Origin: JAJRQY01 sp965224435 | GTDB taxonomy: Bacteria > Actinomycetota > Acidimicrobiia > Acidimicrobiales > SZUA-35 | DNA: 64,000 nt | Direction of reading: 5' to 3' | Assembly (NCBI GenBank): GCA_965224435.1 | Contig: OZ245048.1 | Span: 496,001 to 560,000 of the forward strand | Made by a program: the position numbers and the translations under genes | The notes under the pieces: generated by a model | Seen by the model: only the letters and a program-made list of their open reading frames with translations | What the model was told of the DNA's origin: nothing | Database searches by the model: none | Shown here: one piece after another, positions 40,169-47,888 of the stretch | Numbering within the stretch: the first letter of the stretch is position 1 | How the letters are laid out: the number at the start of each line of letters is the position of its first letter

Positions 40169-40858
40169 ATGACGGCCAGGGACACACTCGAACTCATTGC
40201 CAACGATGTAAGCAACTGTCGACGTTGTCCGCGGCTTGTGTCATGGCGTGAGCAGGTCGCTCAAGAGAAGCGAGCCTCATTTCGTGACCGGGATTACTGG
40301 GGGCGGGGAGTGCCAGCTTTCGGAGGTGACGATGCCAAACTGATCGTGGTTGGCCTAGCTCCCGCCGCCCACGGAGCAAATCGAACCGGCCGAATGTTCA
40401 CTGGTGACCGTTCAGGGGACTGGCTGTACCGAGCGATGCATCGGGCCGGTTTTGCCAACCAAGCAGAAAGCACGGACCTAAATGATGGTCTCGAGCTCAG
40501 TGAAGCATTAGTTACCTCCCCGGTGAAGTGCGCTCCACCCGCGAACAAGCCAACACCAGCTGAGCGTGACGCCTGTCGACCATTCCTTGATCGTGAGCTT
40601 GCACTGGTTGAAGCCAAGGTCTTCATTGCTCTTGGTGGATTCGCGTATCAGGCTCTGTGTTCCTATCTGGGTATCAAACCCCGCCCAAAGTTTGGTCACG
40701 GTGTCGAGGTTCCGGTACCGGTGACAGAGACCCGCCCAGAGATGACTTTGCTTTGCAGCTATCACGTGAGCCAACAAAACACCTTCACCGGTCGACTAAC
40801 CGAAGAGATGCTGGACGCCGTTTTCGGTCGGGCCCGAGAACTGATCTCTGACACATAG
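40169..40858 (+). CDS. udgB: Type-5 uracil-DNA glycosylase UdgB
   Basis: 229 residues. Four cysteines for the [4Fe-4S] cluster are visible: CRRCPRL near the start, VTSPVKCAPP, and CRPFLDREL. The motif GLAPAAHGANRTGRMFTGDRSG has Ala where family 1 has the catalytic Asp, which defines family 5 (UdgB, Rv1259-type). The intercalation loop is CSYHVSQQNTFTGRLT. The enzyme removes uracil and other deaminated bases. The first ATG (40169) is preferred over the TTG nine bases earlier. It is divergent from the phosphatase triad. Confidence 0.93.
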   Translation: MTARDTLELIANDVSNCRRCPRLVSWREQVAQEKRASFRDRDYWGRGVPAFGGDDAKLIVVGLAPAAHGANRTGRMFTGDRSGDWLYRAMHRAGFANQAESTDLNDGLELSEALVTSPVKCAPPANKPTPAERDACRPFLDRELALVEAKVFIALGGFAYQALCSYLGIKPRPKFGHGVEVPVPVTETRPEMTLLCSYHVSQQNTFTGRLTEEMLDAVFGRARELISDT

Positions 40859-40924
40859 CAGTGCCAACCATCGGACCGAGCCAGAACAAAAGGCTCAAGT
40901 TCGGGTGCTAAGTCTGCCGACAAT

Positions 40925-41200
40925 ATGAGCATGGTTGCTGGAAGCCCGAGACCCGCACATCAGTCTCCAGCCGCGTTCGATTGTGAGATTCACTATCTTC
41001 CGACCGTGGTTGGACTCTCCCAAATTGACGAGCCGACAACGTCGACTGCTGATCTATGGACAGCCTTGGCGGAGGCCGTCATGAGTGAGCAGCTCTTTGA
41101 TGAGATCGAGTTCGAACGCAACCGCGAGAATCAACTGGCTGAAGTCGTTGATCTGAGCGCGTATCGCCTTGAGCGGCAACATAGAAAGCTTGATTCCTAG
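40925..41200 (+). CDS. Small protein of unknown function
   Basis: 91 residues, acidic centre (TALAEAVMSEQLFDEIEFERNRENQLAE). The ending VVDLSAYRLERQHRK resembles the short C-terminal motif seen on several small actinobacterial proteins. No catalytic motif, signal peptide or helix was seen. The codon pattern looks coding and it is followed 12 nt later by the lipoprotein gene, so the pair may be cotranscribed. Confidence 0.6.
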   Translation: MSMVAGSPRPAHQSPAAFDCEIHYLPTVVGLSQIDEPTTSTADLWTALAEAVMSEQLFDEIEFERNRENQLAEVVDLSAYRLERQHRKLDS

Positions 41201-41212
41201 TACGGTCCAGGA

Positions 41213-41527
41213 GTGGCAATACGACGGCTCACCTTCATGTTTGGCCTAGGTCTGGTGGTTTCCGCCTGTGCGCCCGAGCCTCAAGTCGAGTACACGCTTG
41301 AGACGGAAACGAATTTCTTGGCCGGGTGCATCGACCCCACCAGCGACTCTGGGCTGCATGTCCGACTCTGTCAGTGTGTCAACGACCGCATGCGGGTTGT
41401 CATTCCTTATGAGCGACTCAAAGTCCTTGACGATGAGATATTGGCGAATACTGAGTTGAAGCTTCAGCCCGAGTTTGTCGAGCTGATTGCTGATTGCGTG
41501 ATTGAAGAGGGCGAACTCAACCGCTAG
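41213..41527 (+). CDS. Small predicted lipoprotein
   Basis: 104 residues from a GTG. The N-terminus FMFGLGLVVSACAPEP has a lipobox with Cys about 20. The mature part has three more cysteines (LAGCIDP, LCQCVND, ADCVIEE) that could form disulfides outside the cell. No family recognised. TAGTAC lies 9 nt before the GTG and an AGGA is immediately adjacent, so the initiation mode is unclear. Confidence 0.65.
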   Translation: MAIRRLTFMFGLGLVVSACAPEPQVEYTLETETNFLAGCIDPTSDSGLHVRLCQCVNDRMRVVIPYERLKVLDDEILANTELKLQPEFVELIADCVIEEGELNR

Positions 41528-41580
41528 CAGGGTCTTGTCGGGTGCTACCAGTTGAAATCGCTGAGAACGGCCCTGGGTAG

Positions 41581-41586
41581 TAGGTT
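41581..41586 (+). promoter_or_regulatory. Leaderless-type -10 element (TAGGTT) of the FrhB-like gene
   Basis: TAGGTT, 6 nt before the ATG at 41593. Confidence 0.5.
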
Positions 41587-41592
41587 CTTCCC

Positions 41593-42825
41593 ATGGCTCA
41601 AGCACCAGCCCCGGCTGCCACCTCCTCCGGACCTGCAACATCGGCAGACACTCCAGCAAAATCGGCTCCCGCAAAACAGCGTTGGACCTTTCAATGGAAA
41701 GAGCTGTACGACGAGGTCATCACGAGCGGGCTGTGCACGGGCTGCGCAGGCTGCGTCATCTCCTGCCCCCACGATGTCATTGGCTACAAGCATGAACCTG
41801 GCCAATACAAGCCCTTCCATCTTGAAGACGAATTAGGTCCTAGCAACTGTGGCCACGGCGAAAAGGGCTGCACGTCCTGCACCCGTGCTTGTCCTCGTTT
41901 CCGAGATTGGGAACTGGAAGCCAACGAACATCTTTTTGGAGAGCAACGACAAGACGAGCAGATGGCGGGTGTGTTCAAAGACATCCTGCTGGTGCGAGCC
42001 AAGGATGATGGTGTTTACGAAGCCGGCCAAGATGGTGGTCTTGTTTCCAGCATCCTGATCTGGTGCTTGCAGAACGACGTCATTGATGGTGCGCTGGTCT
42101 CCGAGCTTGAAGGTGGCGCCGGCGGTTGGAAGGCGACCCCGACAGTGGCAACGACCAAGGATGAGGTGCTCGCAGCATCAGGTAGTCGCTACACCTATTC
42201 CGCCAACACCCTCGCGTTTGATGAGGCGAAGGAGAAAGGCCTGAGCAGGCTGGCCTTGGTTGGCATGAGCTGCATGACCTCGATTGCTCCAGTCATGTGG
42301 AGCCGCAAGATTGGCAAGGTCTCCAAACCAATCAAGCTCAACATCGGCTTGCTTTGCTCGAAGAGCTTTGATGACTCCATGTTCGAAGAACTGTTCTGGA
42401 CCAAGTACGGGCTGAAGACCGCTGACATCGTCAAGATGAATATCAAGGGTGTGTTCCAGGTCTGGATGGTCAACGGCGACTATCACGAGATCAACCTCAA
42501 GGAGTGTCATGCCTGGACTCGCGAGGGGTGTACCCATTGCCCAGACTTTGCTGCCGAACACGCCGACATCTCCACCGGCGGAATCGGCAACGAAACCGAC
42601 TGGACCTTGACCATCATCAGAACCGATCTTGGCCGCGCTGTTATTGATGCCATGATCAAGGACGATGTGATCGAGACCCGACCCGGTGATGATGATCCAG
42701 GAGCGATTGCTCTGATGCACAAGCTGGCGGCAAAGAGTCGCGGTCGCTGGCCAGATTCCGCCAATCCGGCTGTCCGGGTTGGCTTGCCGATCCCCAAGAA
42801 GAAGGCATCAGCCAAGACCTCCTGA
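41593..42825 (+). CDS. Coenzyme F420 hydrogenase/dehydrogenase beta-subunit (FrhB/FdhB) homologue
   Basis: 410 residues. A Pro/Ala-rich N-terminus of about 35 residues precedes a ferredoxin-like domain with two clusters (CTGCAGCVISCP and CTSCTRACP), then the FrhB flavin/F420 domain: AGQDGGLVSSILIWCLQN, SRYTYSAN, RLALVGMSCM and GLLCSKSFDD. CTHCPDFAAEHADISTGGIG holds the last conserved cysteines. The family links F420 to iron-sulfur redox partners. No hydrogenase or formate dehydrogenase subunit is nearby, so the partner is unknown; F420-glutathione-like or ferredoxin:F420 exchange is a guess. Confidence 0.92.
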   Translation: MAQAPAPAATSSGPATSADTPAKSAPAKQRWTFQWKELYDEVITSGLCTGCAGCVISCPHDVIGYKHEPGQYKPFHLEDELGPSNCGHGEKGCTSCTRACPRFRDWELEANEHLFGEQRQDEQMAGVFKDILLVRAKDDGVYEAGQDGGLVSSILIWCLQNDVIDGALVSELEGGAGGWKATPTVATTKDEVLAASGSRYTYSANTLAFDEAKEKGLSRLALVGMSCMTSIAPVMWSRKIGKVSKPIKLNIGLLCSKSFDDSMFEELFWTKYGLKTADIVKMNIKGVFQVWMVNGDYHEINLKECHAWTREGCTHCPDFAAEHADISTGGIGNETDWTLTIIRTDLGRAVIDAMIKDDVIETRPGDDDPGAIALMHKLAAKSRGRWPDSANPAVRVGLPIPKKKASAKTS

Positions 42826-42859
42826 GAACTACCGAGGCCAGTGCCTGCGGGTTCACTGC

Positions 42860-43903
42860 TTAGTCAGCCAAAAGTCCGGCAATGATGAACTCCACTCGAC
42901 GGTTGAACTGCCTACCTTCGGGGGTCGTATTGTCGTCGATGGGCTCGGCTTCGCCCTTGCCGATAATGGTGATCCGGTTTGGATCGACTCCCGCCCGAGT
43001 CCAATAGTTCAAGATGGCTTGCACTCGTTCTTGGGACAGGGCCAGGTTGTCGAAGTCATTTCCCTGTGAGTCGGTATGCCCGGTCACCGTGATTGTCACT
43101 TGAGGATTTTGGCCCAACAACATGATCCCTAGATCGAGCAGGGGAGTGAACTGGGGATCGATCTCTGCGCTGCCTGATCCGAAGAGGACGAGATCTTGCA
43201 CATAGAGGGGTGCACCTGCGTTGGGGTCAAAGCTGACCGAAGGGTCAATGACGTACTCGTTGACCACATTGTTGGGTCCCATGACAGCGGCTGCTCGTTC
43301 GAAGATCGCATCGCCAATCTCGGTAGTAGGAACGCGGCCTCGCAGATAGATCACGCCACCGGCGAAAACCGCACGCCGAACGGGTTCTTCACTATCGATG
43401 GCCGGATCGGTGCCCGCCGTGTCACCTTCAGTGTTGCCGGTGTCGCTTACGGGTTCGGTGTTTGCGACATCGTCTTCGAAGGCCAGCTGCGTAGGTGAAG
43501 GCAAGCTGGTTGTTTGGGAACTGTCTGTGTCGGTGTTTGTAGGCGAAAGAGCGGACAACTCCGGGTTCGTACTCTGTGGATCGGACGAGTCCGAACCCCC
43601 TCGGAAAACCAGAATGCTGCCGATGGCTATGCCCAAGAGCAGGGCGGCGGAAGCTGCAACAAGAGCACCTATCGGCGGGCTCTGACGGGAGGAGGGTCTG
43701 CTTGGCCTTGGCGGGAGCGGTTCTAGTCTCGGAGATGTTCGTTGGGACTCATCGGGTGGAGGTTGTTCTTTGGCTCCAACGACGGGTGTGGACGACAATG
43801 CCTTCCACGACGGCAGTTCGTTTTCGTCGGGCCAAAGGCTCCTCGGTTCTTCGGGCTGTGTTTCTTCTGGCTCATAGGAGAAAAGGTTCTTTGGGCGGGT
43901 CAT
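42860..43903 (-). CDS. OmpA-like/BON-domain envelope protein
   Basis: 347 residues. A disordered, Pro-rich cytoplasmic part (about 1-85) precedes one helix (IGALVAASAALLLGIAIGSIL). Outside, a Ser/Thr/Asp-rich linker leads to a BON-like domain (GGVIYLRGRVPTTEIGD) and a C-terminal OmpA peptidoglycan-binding domain (VTGHTDSQGNDFDNLALSQERVQAILNYW and the final RRVEF). The BON plus OmpA pairing resembles Rv0899 (ArfA) of mycobacteria. It follows the EccC-like gene by 31 nt on the same strand. The ATG giving MTRPKNLF is the likely start. Confidence 0.88.
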   Translation of the reverse strand: MTRPKNLFSYEPEETQPEEPRSLWPDENELPSWKALSSTPVVGAKEQPPPDESQRTSPRLEPLPPRPSRPSSRQSPPIGALVAASAALLLGIAIGSILVFRGGSDSSDPQSTNPELSALSPTNTDTDSSQTTSLPSPTQLAFEDDVANTEPVSDTGNTEGDTAGTDPAIDSEEPVRRAVFAGGVIYLRGRVPTTEIGDAIFERAAAVMGPNNVVNEYVIDPSVSFDPNAGAPLYVQDLVLFGSGSAEIDPQFTPLLDLGIMLLGQNPQVTITVTGHTDSQGNDFDNLALSQERVQAILNYWTRAGVDPNRITIIGKGEAEPIDDNTTPEGRQFNRRVEFIIAGLLAD

Positions 43904-43934
43904 GGGACAAAGGCCTTCCAAGCAGGTTGTAGGG

Positions 43935-45341
43935 CTACAGGCGGATCGGGGCGGGAGAAGATAAATGGGCTGCGGTCTCTAGTGCCAGGGTGGTTGAGAT
44001 GCCATGCGGGGTTGCGCCGGAAACGGTTGTGCCCTCGCGGTGGTTGAGGATTGTGGCTGTGCCGGCTTCATGGAGAATCATTACGGTCGAACAAGTCGGT
44101 GGGAGCGATCGCGCATCGTTGGCTAGAAGTACGGCACCGACGCCTCCGGGGTCTGTGAGAGCCATTCCAAACCCGTTGTCGTTGAGTTGTTCGATCCCAT
44201 CGACGACGAGGAGTGGCATGGCCGATTCGCTGGCCCCTCCGGTGTGAGGTAGGCGGTGGGCCCAGTCCCAAGAGTTTCTGCGTTCGGCGTCGGCGAGAAC
44301 GGTGATGGTGAGATAGTCAGAAGAAGACAAGGTGGCCATACTGGTCATGATGTGCCGGGCACAGGCAAGGGTCGCCTGTCTAGAACCAACGATTCCGAGG
44401 GGCCCGACTCGAAGATCAGCGGTGATCGGTACTGACGGCAGGGTTGAGAGGCGCTGCACCATGGCACGGTCGGTTTCGCTGAGATCCTCGGGATTGTCCA
44501 GACGTGGCTGCCAGGGAACGTCTGCGGTAGCAATAGTGACTTGTCCGAAGTGCCAATGGTCGCTTCTTCGGTTCCAGCAGAGTGCGGATCCTGTCCGGGC
44601 GCGGCGAGCAATGTCTTCCGGGTTGGGGTGCTGGTCTCGACGTTGCGTTGCTAGAGCGGTTCGTGCTCGAAGCAAGCGCTCGGACAAGTGGTGTTGGGTC
44701 AGTCCAGCGTTGGCAACCGTCATGCGGGGCACCAGTGCAGACGGTATGGGGGCCGCCGGAGTCGGAGCGAGCGGTGCTGGTGGTGGCGCTGGGGACAGAT
44801 CAGTAATCGAGGGGCGCCGATTCCGGCCGAGAAACCCACCGAAGGTTGTCGGCTCGGCATGTGTTAGGGGTGCCAGTTGTGAGGGATTGACCGGAGGTGC
44901 GATCGCTCCAACAGCGCTCGTTTGGGTATCAGATGGGAGTCGTACAGCAACGATGGCTTCGTGTATTTGAGGAGCAACACCGGAGATGATTTCGCGCCGG
45001 TCGCGTTGCTCGGGCCTTCGTCGGCCTACCTGGAAGCGGGCCGATCCAGCGTTGATTGTCCGTCCGTCCAGTGGGGTGGGGTCCCAGATTCGCTCGGTAT
45101 CGAGATGGATACCTTTTGTTCCGGGAACAACGATGATCGATCCGTCTGCGCTGACATTGAAGGAGAATCCGATGGTTCCGGTCTCCTCAGAACCGAATTC
45201 GTAGGTGCCGGGGGTGAGGTCCATGACCTCTCCGGCCATGAGGCCAGCGATTTGACGGAACTCGAGTCCTTGGGTTGGGGGTACGGCTTGTATTGACTCT
45301 CCGTGTTGGAGAGCCTCATTCGTGTCGACGGAGGGAATCAT
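43935..45341 (-). CDS. FHA/EccC-like protein ending before the FtsK-type ATPase domains
   Basis: 468 residues. The N-terminal 100 residues form a strand-rich segment like a degenerate FHA domain (LTPGTYEFGS, then RTINAGSARFQVG). A Pro/Ala linker follows. From about 215, the text matches the cytoplasmic region before the first ATPase of FtsK/SpoIIIE/EccC proteins: LWERR-like LCWNRRSDHWHFGQVTI, then ITADLRVGPLGIVGSRQATL, and the IEQLNDNGFGMALTDPGGV loop. In long relatives this leads into FtsK ATPase domains; here a TAG (43935-43937) ends the protein and no Walker A is present. It is upstream of the OmpA/BON gene on one strand. Likely a stand-alone remnant or a regulatory partner. Confidence 0.75.
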   Translation of the reverse strand: MIPSVDTNEALQHGESIQAVPPTQGLEFRQIAGLMAGEVMDLTPGTYEFGSEETGTIGFSFNVSADGSIIVVPGTKGIHLDTERIWDPTPLDGRTINAGSARFQVGRRRPEQRDRREIISGVAPQIHEAIVAVRLPSDTQTSAVGAIAPPVNPSQLAPLTHAEPTTFGGFLGRNRRPSITDLSPAPPPAPLAPTPAAPIPSALVPRMTVANAGLTQHHLSERLLRARTALATQRRDQHPNPEDIARRARTGSALCWNRRSDHWHFGQVTIATADVPWQPRLDNPEDLSETDRAMVQRLSTLPSVPITADLRVGPLGIVGSRQATLACARHIMTSMATLSSSDYLTITVLADAERRNSWDWAHRLPHTGGASESAMPLLVVDGIEQLNDNGFGMALTDPGGVGAVLLANDARSLPPTCSTVMILHEAGTATILNHREGTTVSGATPHGISTTLALETAAHLSSPAPIRL

Positions 45342-45465
45342 GATTGAGTTGTCGGACGATTTAGGGATAGACCTTGAGGCCTATGTTCTAAGTCATTTGA
45401 CCCAGAGAGAAAGCTCTTCTGCCTCGATGTCGCTGTTTGGAGGGGAGAATCGGGGGTATGAAGGC

Positions 45466-46092
45466 CTATTTGGGTGGGGCCGGATGGTTCAGTTTTGCTC
45501 GCTCCTCTTCACATTCTTCGCGTACAAAACAACCCTCCAGATGGTCACCGACCACTCCCATTGCTTGCATTGCCGCATAGGCCGTGGTTGGCCCAACAAA
45601 CTTGAATCCCCGCTTCTTCAGTTCTTTGGCCAGGGCAATTGACTCGTCTGTCTTCGCCAATATCTGGGAGAGGGACTGCGGAACCCGTTCTGCTGCTGGA
45701 GCGAAAGACCAGATCAGTCCAGCCAGTGTGTCGCCTGATTCATGAAGACCAAGCAGGACCTGTGCGTTGTTGATCGTGGCTTCGATCTTTCCACGATGCC
45801 GGATGATGCGGGCATCGTCTAACAACCGAAGAACGTCGGCTTCGTCGAATTGGGCCACGGCTGCTGGTTCGAAGTCGCAGAAGACCTCACGGAAAGACTC
45901 GCGTTTGCGGAGGATAGTGAGCCACGACAATCCGGATTGGAAGCCCTCCAAACACATTTTCTCAAACAAGGTGCGCTCGTCGACTACCGGCCGGCCCCAT
46001 TCGCTGTCGTGATAGTCCACATAGTCAAGGGTTGAACACCCCCAAGAGCATCGTGCGTGTCCATCGTCGCCAAGGGTGAGGTCGTCGGTCAT
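45466..46092 (-). CDS. tag: DNA-3-methyladenine glycosylase I
   Basis: 208 residues. RCSWGCSTLDYVDYHDSEWGRPV near the start matches E. coli Tag, with Cys and His zinc ligands; LFEKMCLEGFQSGLSWLTIL carries the catalytic Glu region, and GVVGDHLEGCF the last zinc ligands. Length is normal. It excises 3-methyladenine. TAGCGT lies 7 nt before its ATG on the minus strand. Confidence 0.95.
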   Translation of the reverse strand: MTDDLTLGDDGHARCSWGCSTLDYVDYHDSEWGRPVVDERTLFEKMCLEGFQSGLSWLTILRKRESFREVFCDFEPAAVAQFDEADVLRLLDDARIIRHRGKIEATINNAQVLLGLHESGDTLAGLIWSFAPAAERVPQSLSQILAKTDESIALAKELKKRGFKFVGPTTAYAAMQAMGVVGDHLEGCFVREECEEERAKLNHPAPPK

Positions 46093-46099
46093 GAGTCTG

Positions 46100-46105
46100 A
46101 CGCTA
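46100..46105 (-). promoter_or_regulatory. Leaderless-type -10 element (TAGCGT) of tag
   Basis: TAGCGT on the minus strand, 7 nt before the ATG at 46090-46092. The same hexamer and spacing occur at the CoA-transferase gene. Confidence 0.5.
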
Positions 46106-46160
46106 GCAAGCGCGCCGCCGGCCTAGCTGCGGTGGCCAATAGTCTCCCGTCTGGCAAAAA

Positions 46161-46178
46161 CTTGACTGATCGGTCAAG
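46161..46178. promoter_or_regulatory. TetR-type palindromic operator before the acyl-CoA dehydrogenase gene
   Basis: An 18-bp palindrome, CTTGACTGATCGGTCAAG, with 16 of 18 positions symmetric. It ends 9 nt before the ATG at 46188 and covers the region where -10 and start of transcription should lie. The form TTGAC(N6)GTCAA is typical of TetR-family fatty-acid regulators; the regulator gene is not in view. Confidence 0.65.
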
Positions 46179-46187
46179 ATTGCTTGC

Positions 46188-47426
46188 ATGGATCTGGACT
46201 ACCCCGCAGCAGCAGAAGAGTTTCGTATCGAGATCAAGGATTGGCTGGCGCAGAATCTGCCCGCTGGCTGGGGGGACGACGACTTCGCTATGACGGATGA
46301 GGAGCGAGACGCCTTCAATGTCGAGTGGCCAAAGAAGCTATTCGGCGGAGGCTGGATTTGTGCCTCGTGGCCGACCGAATACGGCGGCAAAGGCCTGTCG
46401 ACCATGCAGTCAGTTGTTTTGCATGAGGAGTTCGCCAAGCTCAGTGCCCCAATGCGGGGCGACTTCTTTGGTGACACCCTGGTCGGGCCGACCATCCTGC
46501 AATGGGGCACCGAGGAACAGAAGAAGGAATTCTTGCCCGGCATCTTGCGGGGCCAGATCAAGTGGTGTCAGGGTTTTTCCGAGCCTGAATCAGGTAGTGA
46601 TCTGGCTGCCCTGCAATGCAAGGCCGAGCTCGACGGTGACGAATGGGTCATCAATGGCCAGAAGGTCTGGACCACCATGGCTCAGAACGCCGACTATTGC
46701 TTCCTTCTTGCCCGAACCAATCAAGACGTGTCCAAGCACGCTGGTATCTCCTACCTGCTGGTTCCCATGGACCAAGAGGGAGTCGAGATTCGTCCGATCG
46801 AGCAGGTCGATGGCTCGGGTGAGTTCAACGAGGTCTTCTTTACTGATGCTCGCTGCCCCAAGGACAACGTTGTCGGCGGCTTAAACAATGGTTGGAAGGT
46901 GGCCATGACCACCCTCGGTTTCGAGCGCGGCACCAGTGCGACCACGTCCTATCGCCGGTTCGAACTCGAGTTGGATGCCATCATCGATATTGCTCGGGAT
47001 AATGGCAAGATCGATGATCCGGTCATTCGGCAGCGACTTTCAGCTGCTCACAGCAAGGTCATGCTCATGCGAATCAACGGTCTGCGTTCGCTGACCGCAA
47101 ATCTGAATAAGACACGTGACCCCGGGGTTGCTGCTCTTGGCGCCACCAACAAGATGTTTTGGTCGGAGTATCACCGAGACGTGATGGAGCTGTACCTCGA
47201 CATTGCTGGCATGCAGGGCCAGATTCTTGACGGCGAGTTCGATGAGAACTCGACCAATCCAAATCAACGTCGAGGGAAGTCTGACTACCCGGTGAATGCT
47301 CTGCAGGCCGCCTACTTCTTTAGCCGCTCAGAAACTATCTGGGGCGGTACAGCGGAGATCCAGCGCAATATCGTTGGTGAGCGAGTCCTCGGCTTGCCCA
47401 AGGAGCCAAAGCCCCCGAAGGCGTAG
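46188..47426 (+). CDS. Acyl-CoA dehydrogenase
   Basis: 412 residues, FAD enzyme of fatty-acid or sterol side-chain breakdown. The N-terminal helical domain starts MDLDYPAAAEEFRIEI; the middle domain has KWCQGFSEPESGSDLA and INGQKVWTTMAQNADYCFLLART; the C-terminal domain has FSRSETIWGGTAEIQRNIVGERVLGLP. The catalytic base is probably a Glu in or near that last segment. A palindromic operator overlaps its promoter, so it is probably repressed until its acyl-CoA inducer is available. Ends 7 nt from the convergent zinc-ribbon gene. Confidence 0.95.
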   Translation: MDLDYPAAAEEFRIEIKDWLAQNLPAGWGDDDFAMTDEERDAFNVEWPKKLFGGGWICASWPTEYGGKGLSTMQSVVLHEEFAKLSAPMRGDFFGDTLVGPTILQWGTEEQKKEFLPGILRGQIKWCQGFSEPESGSDLAALQCKAELDGDEWVINGQKVWTTMAQNADYCFLLARTNQDVSKHAGISYLLVPMDQEGVEIRPIEQVDGSGEFNEVFFTDARCPKDNVVGGLNNGWKVAMTTLGFERGTSATTSYRRFELELDAIIDIARDNGKIDDPVIRQRLSAAHSKVMLMRINGLRSLTANLNKTRDPGVAALGATNKMFWSEYHRDVMELYLDIAGMQGQILDGEFDENSTNPNQRRGKSDYPVNALQAAYFFSRSETIWGGTAEIQRNIVGERVLGLPKEPKPPKA

Positions 47427-47433
47427 AGTCTGC

Positions 47434-47805
47434 TCAGTCAGATTCGGGGCGGTCTTGGGCCGACAGGGTGGGGAGTTCGTCGGGCATGAGGGCGATTCCG
47501 CTCTGGCGTTGGGCATCGATGATGTCCCGGTCGCACACCCAGCAGAAGTACTTTGGCTGCGTCGTCAAGATCGATAGCTGGCTTCCACGACTCTTCTCCA
47601 CGATTGCTACCGGTACGGGATACAGATCGCCAGCCCCACAGCGAGGGCACAGCTTTTCCAGGCTGCGTTCCCATTCGGCTCCACAGGTACCACAACAGAT
47701 TTGGATGACCCCAGCACCGTCATAACCATCTTCGGCCGGTTGGGTGCGTGTGCCCTGCAACTTGTCCTCCTCACCACATGATGGGCAGCGGATCTCTTCG
47801 GTCAT
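47434..47805 (-). CDS. Zinc-ribbon protein of unknown function
   Basis: 123 residues. Four Cys pairs in the order CPSCGE (about 7-10), CCGTCGAEWE, LCPRCGAGDL and FCWVCDRD. The first two and the latter two would bind zinc ribbons, giving a rubredoxin-like arrangement. No enzyme domain. Such proteins often bind nucleic acid or act as metal-dependent adaptors. TACGGT lies 7 nt upstream of its ATG. Confidence 0.75.
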   Translation of the reverse strand: MTEEIRCPSCGEEDKLQGTRTQPAEDGYDGAGVIQICCGTCGAEWERSLEKLCPRCGAGDLYPVPVAIVEKSRGSQLSILTTQPKYFCWVCDRDIIDAQRQSGIALMPDELPTLSAQDRPESD

Positions 47806-47812
47806 GGTGCCA

Positions 47813-47818
47813 ACCGTA
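47813..47818 (-). promoter_or_regulatory. Leaderless-type -10 element (TACGGT)
   Basis: TACGGT on the minus strand, 7 nt before the ATG at 47803-47805 of the zinc-ribbon gene. Confidence 0.45.
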
Positions 47819-47888
47819 GGCCAGTTCGAACCAAAACGAGTCCAGCTGCCACCTGAGCAGGACCCAGGAGCGCTAGCGTCCTAGGGCC

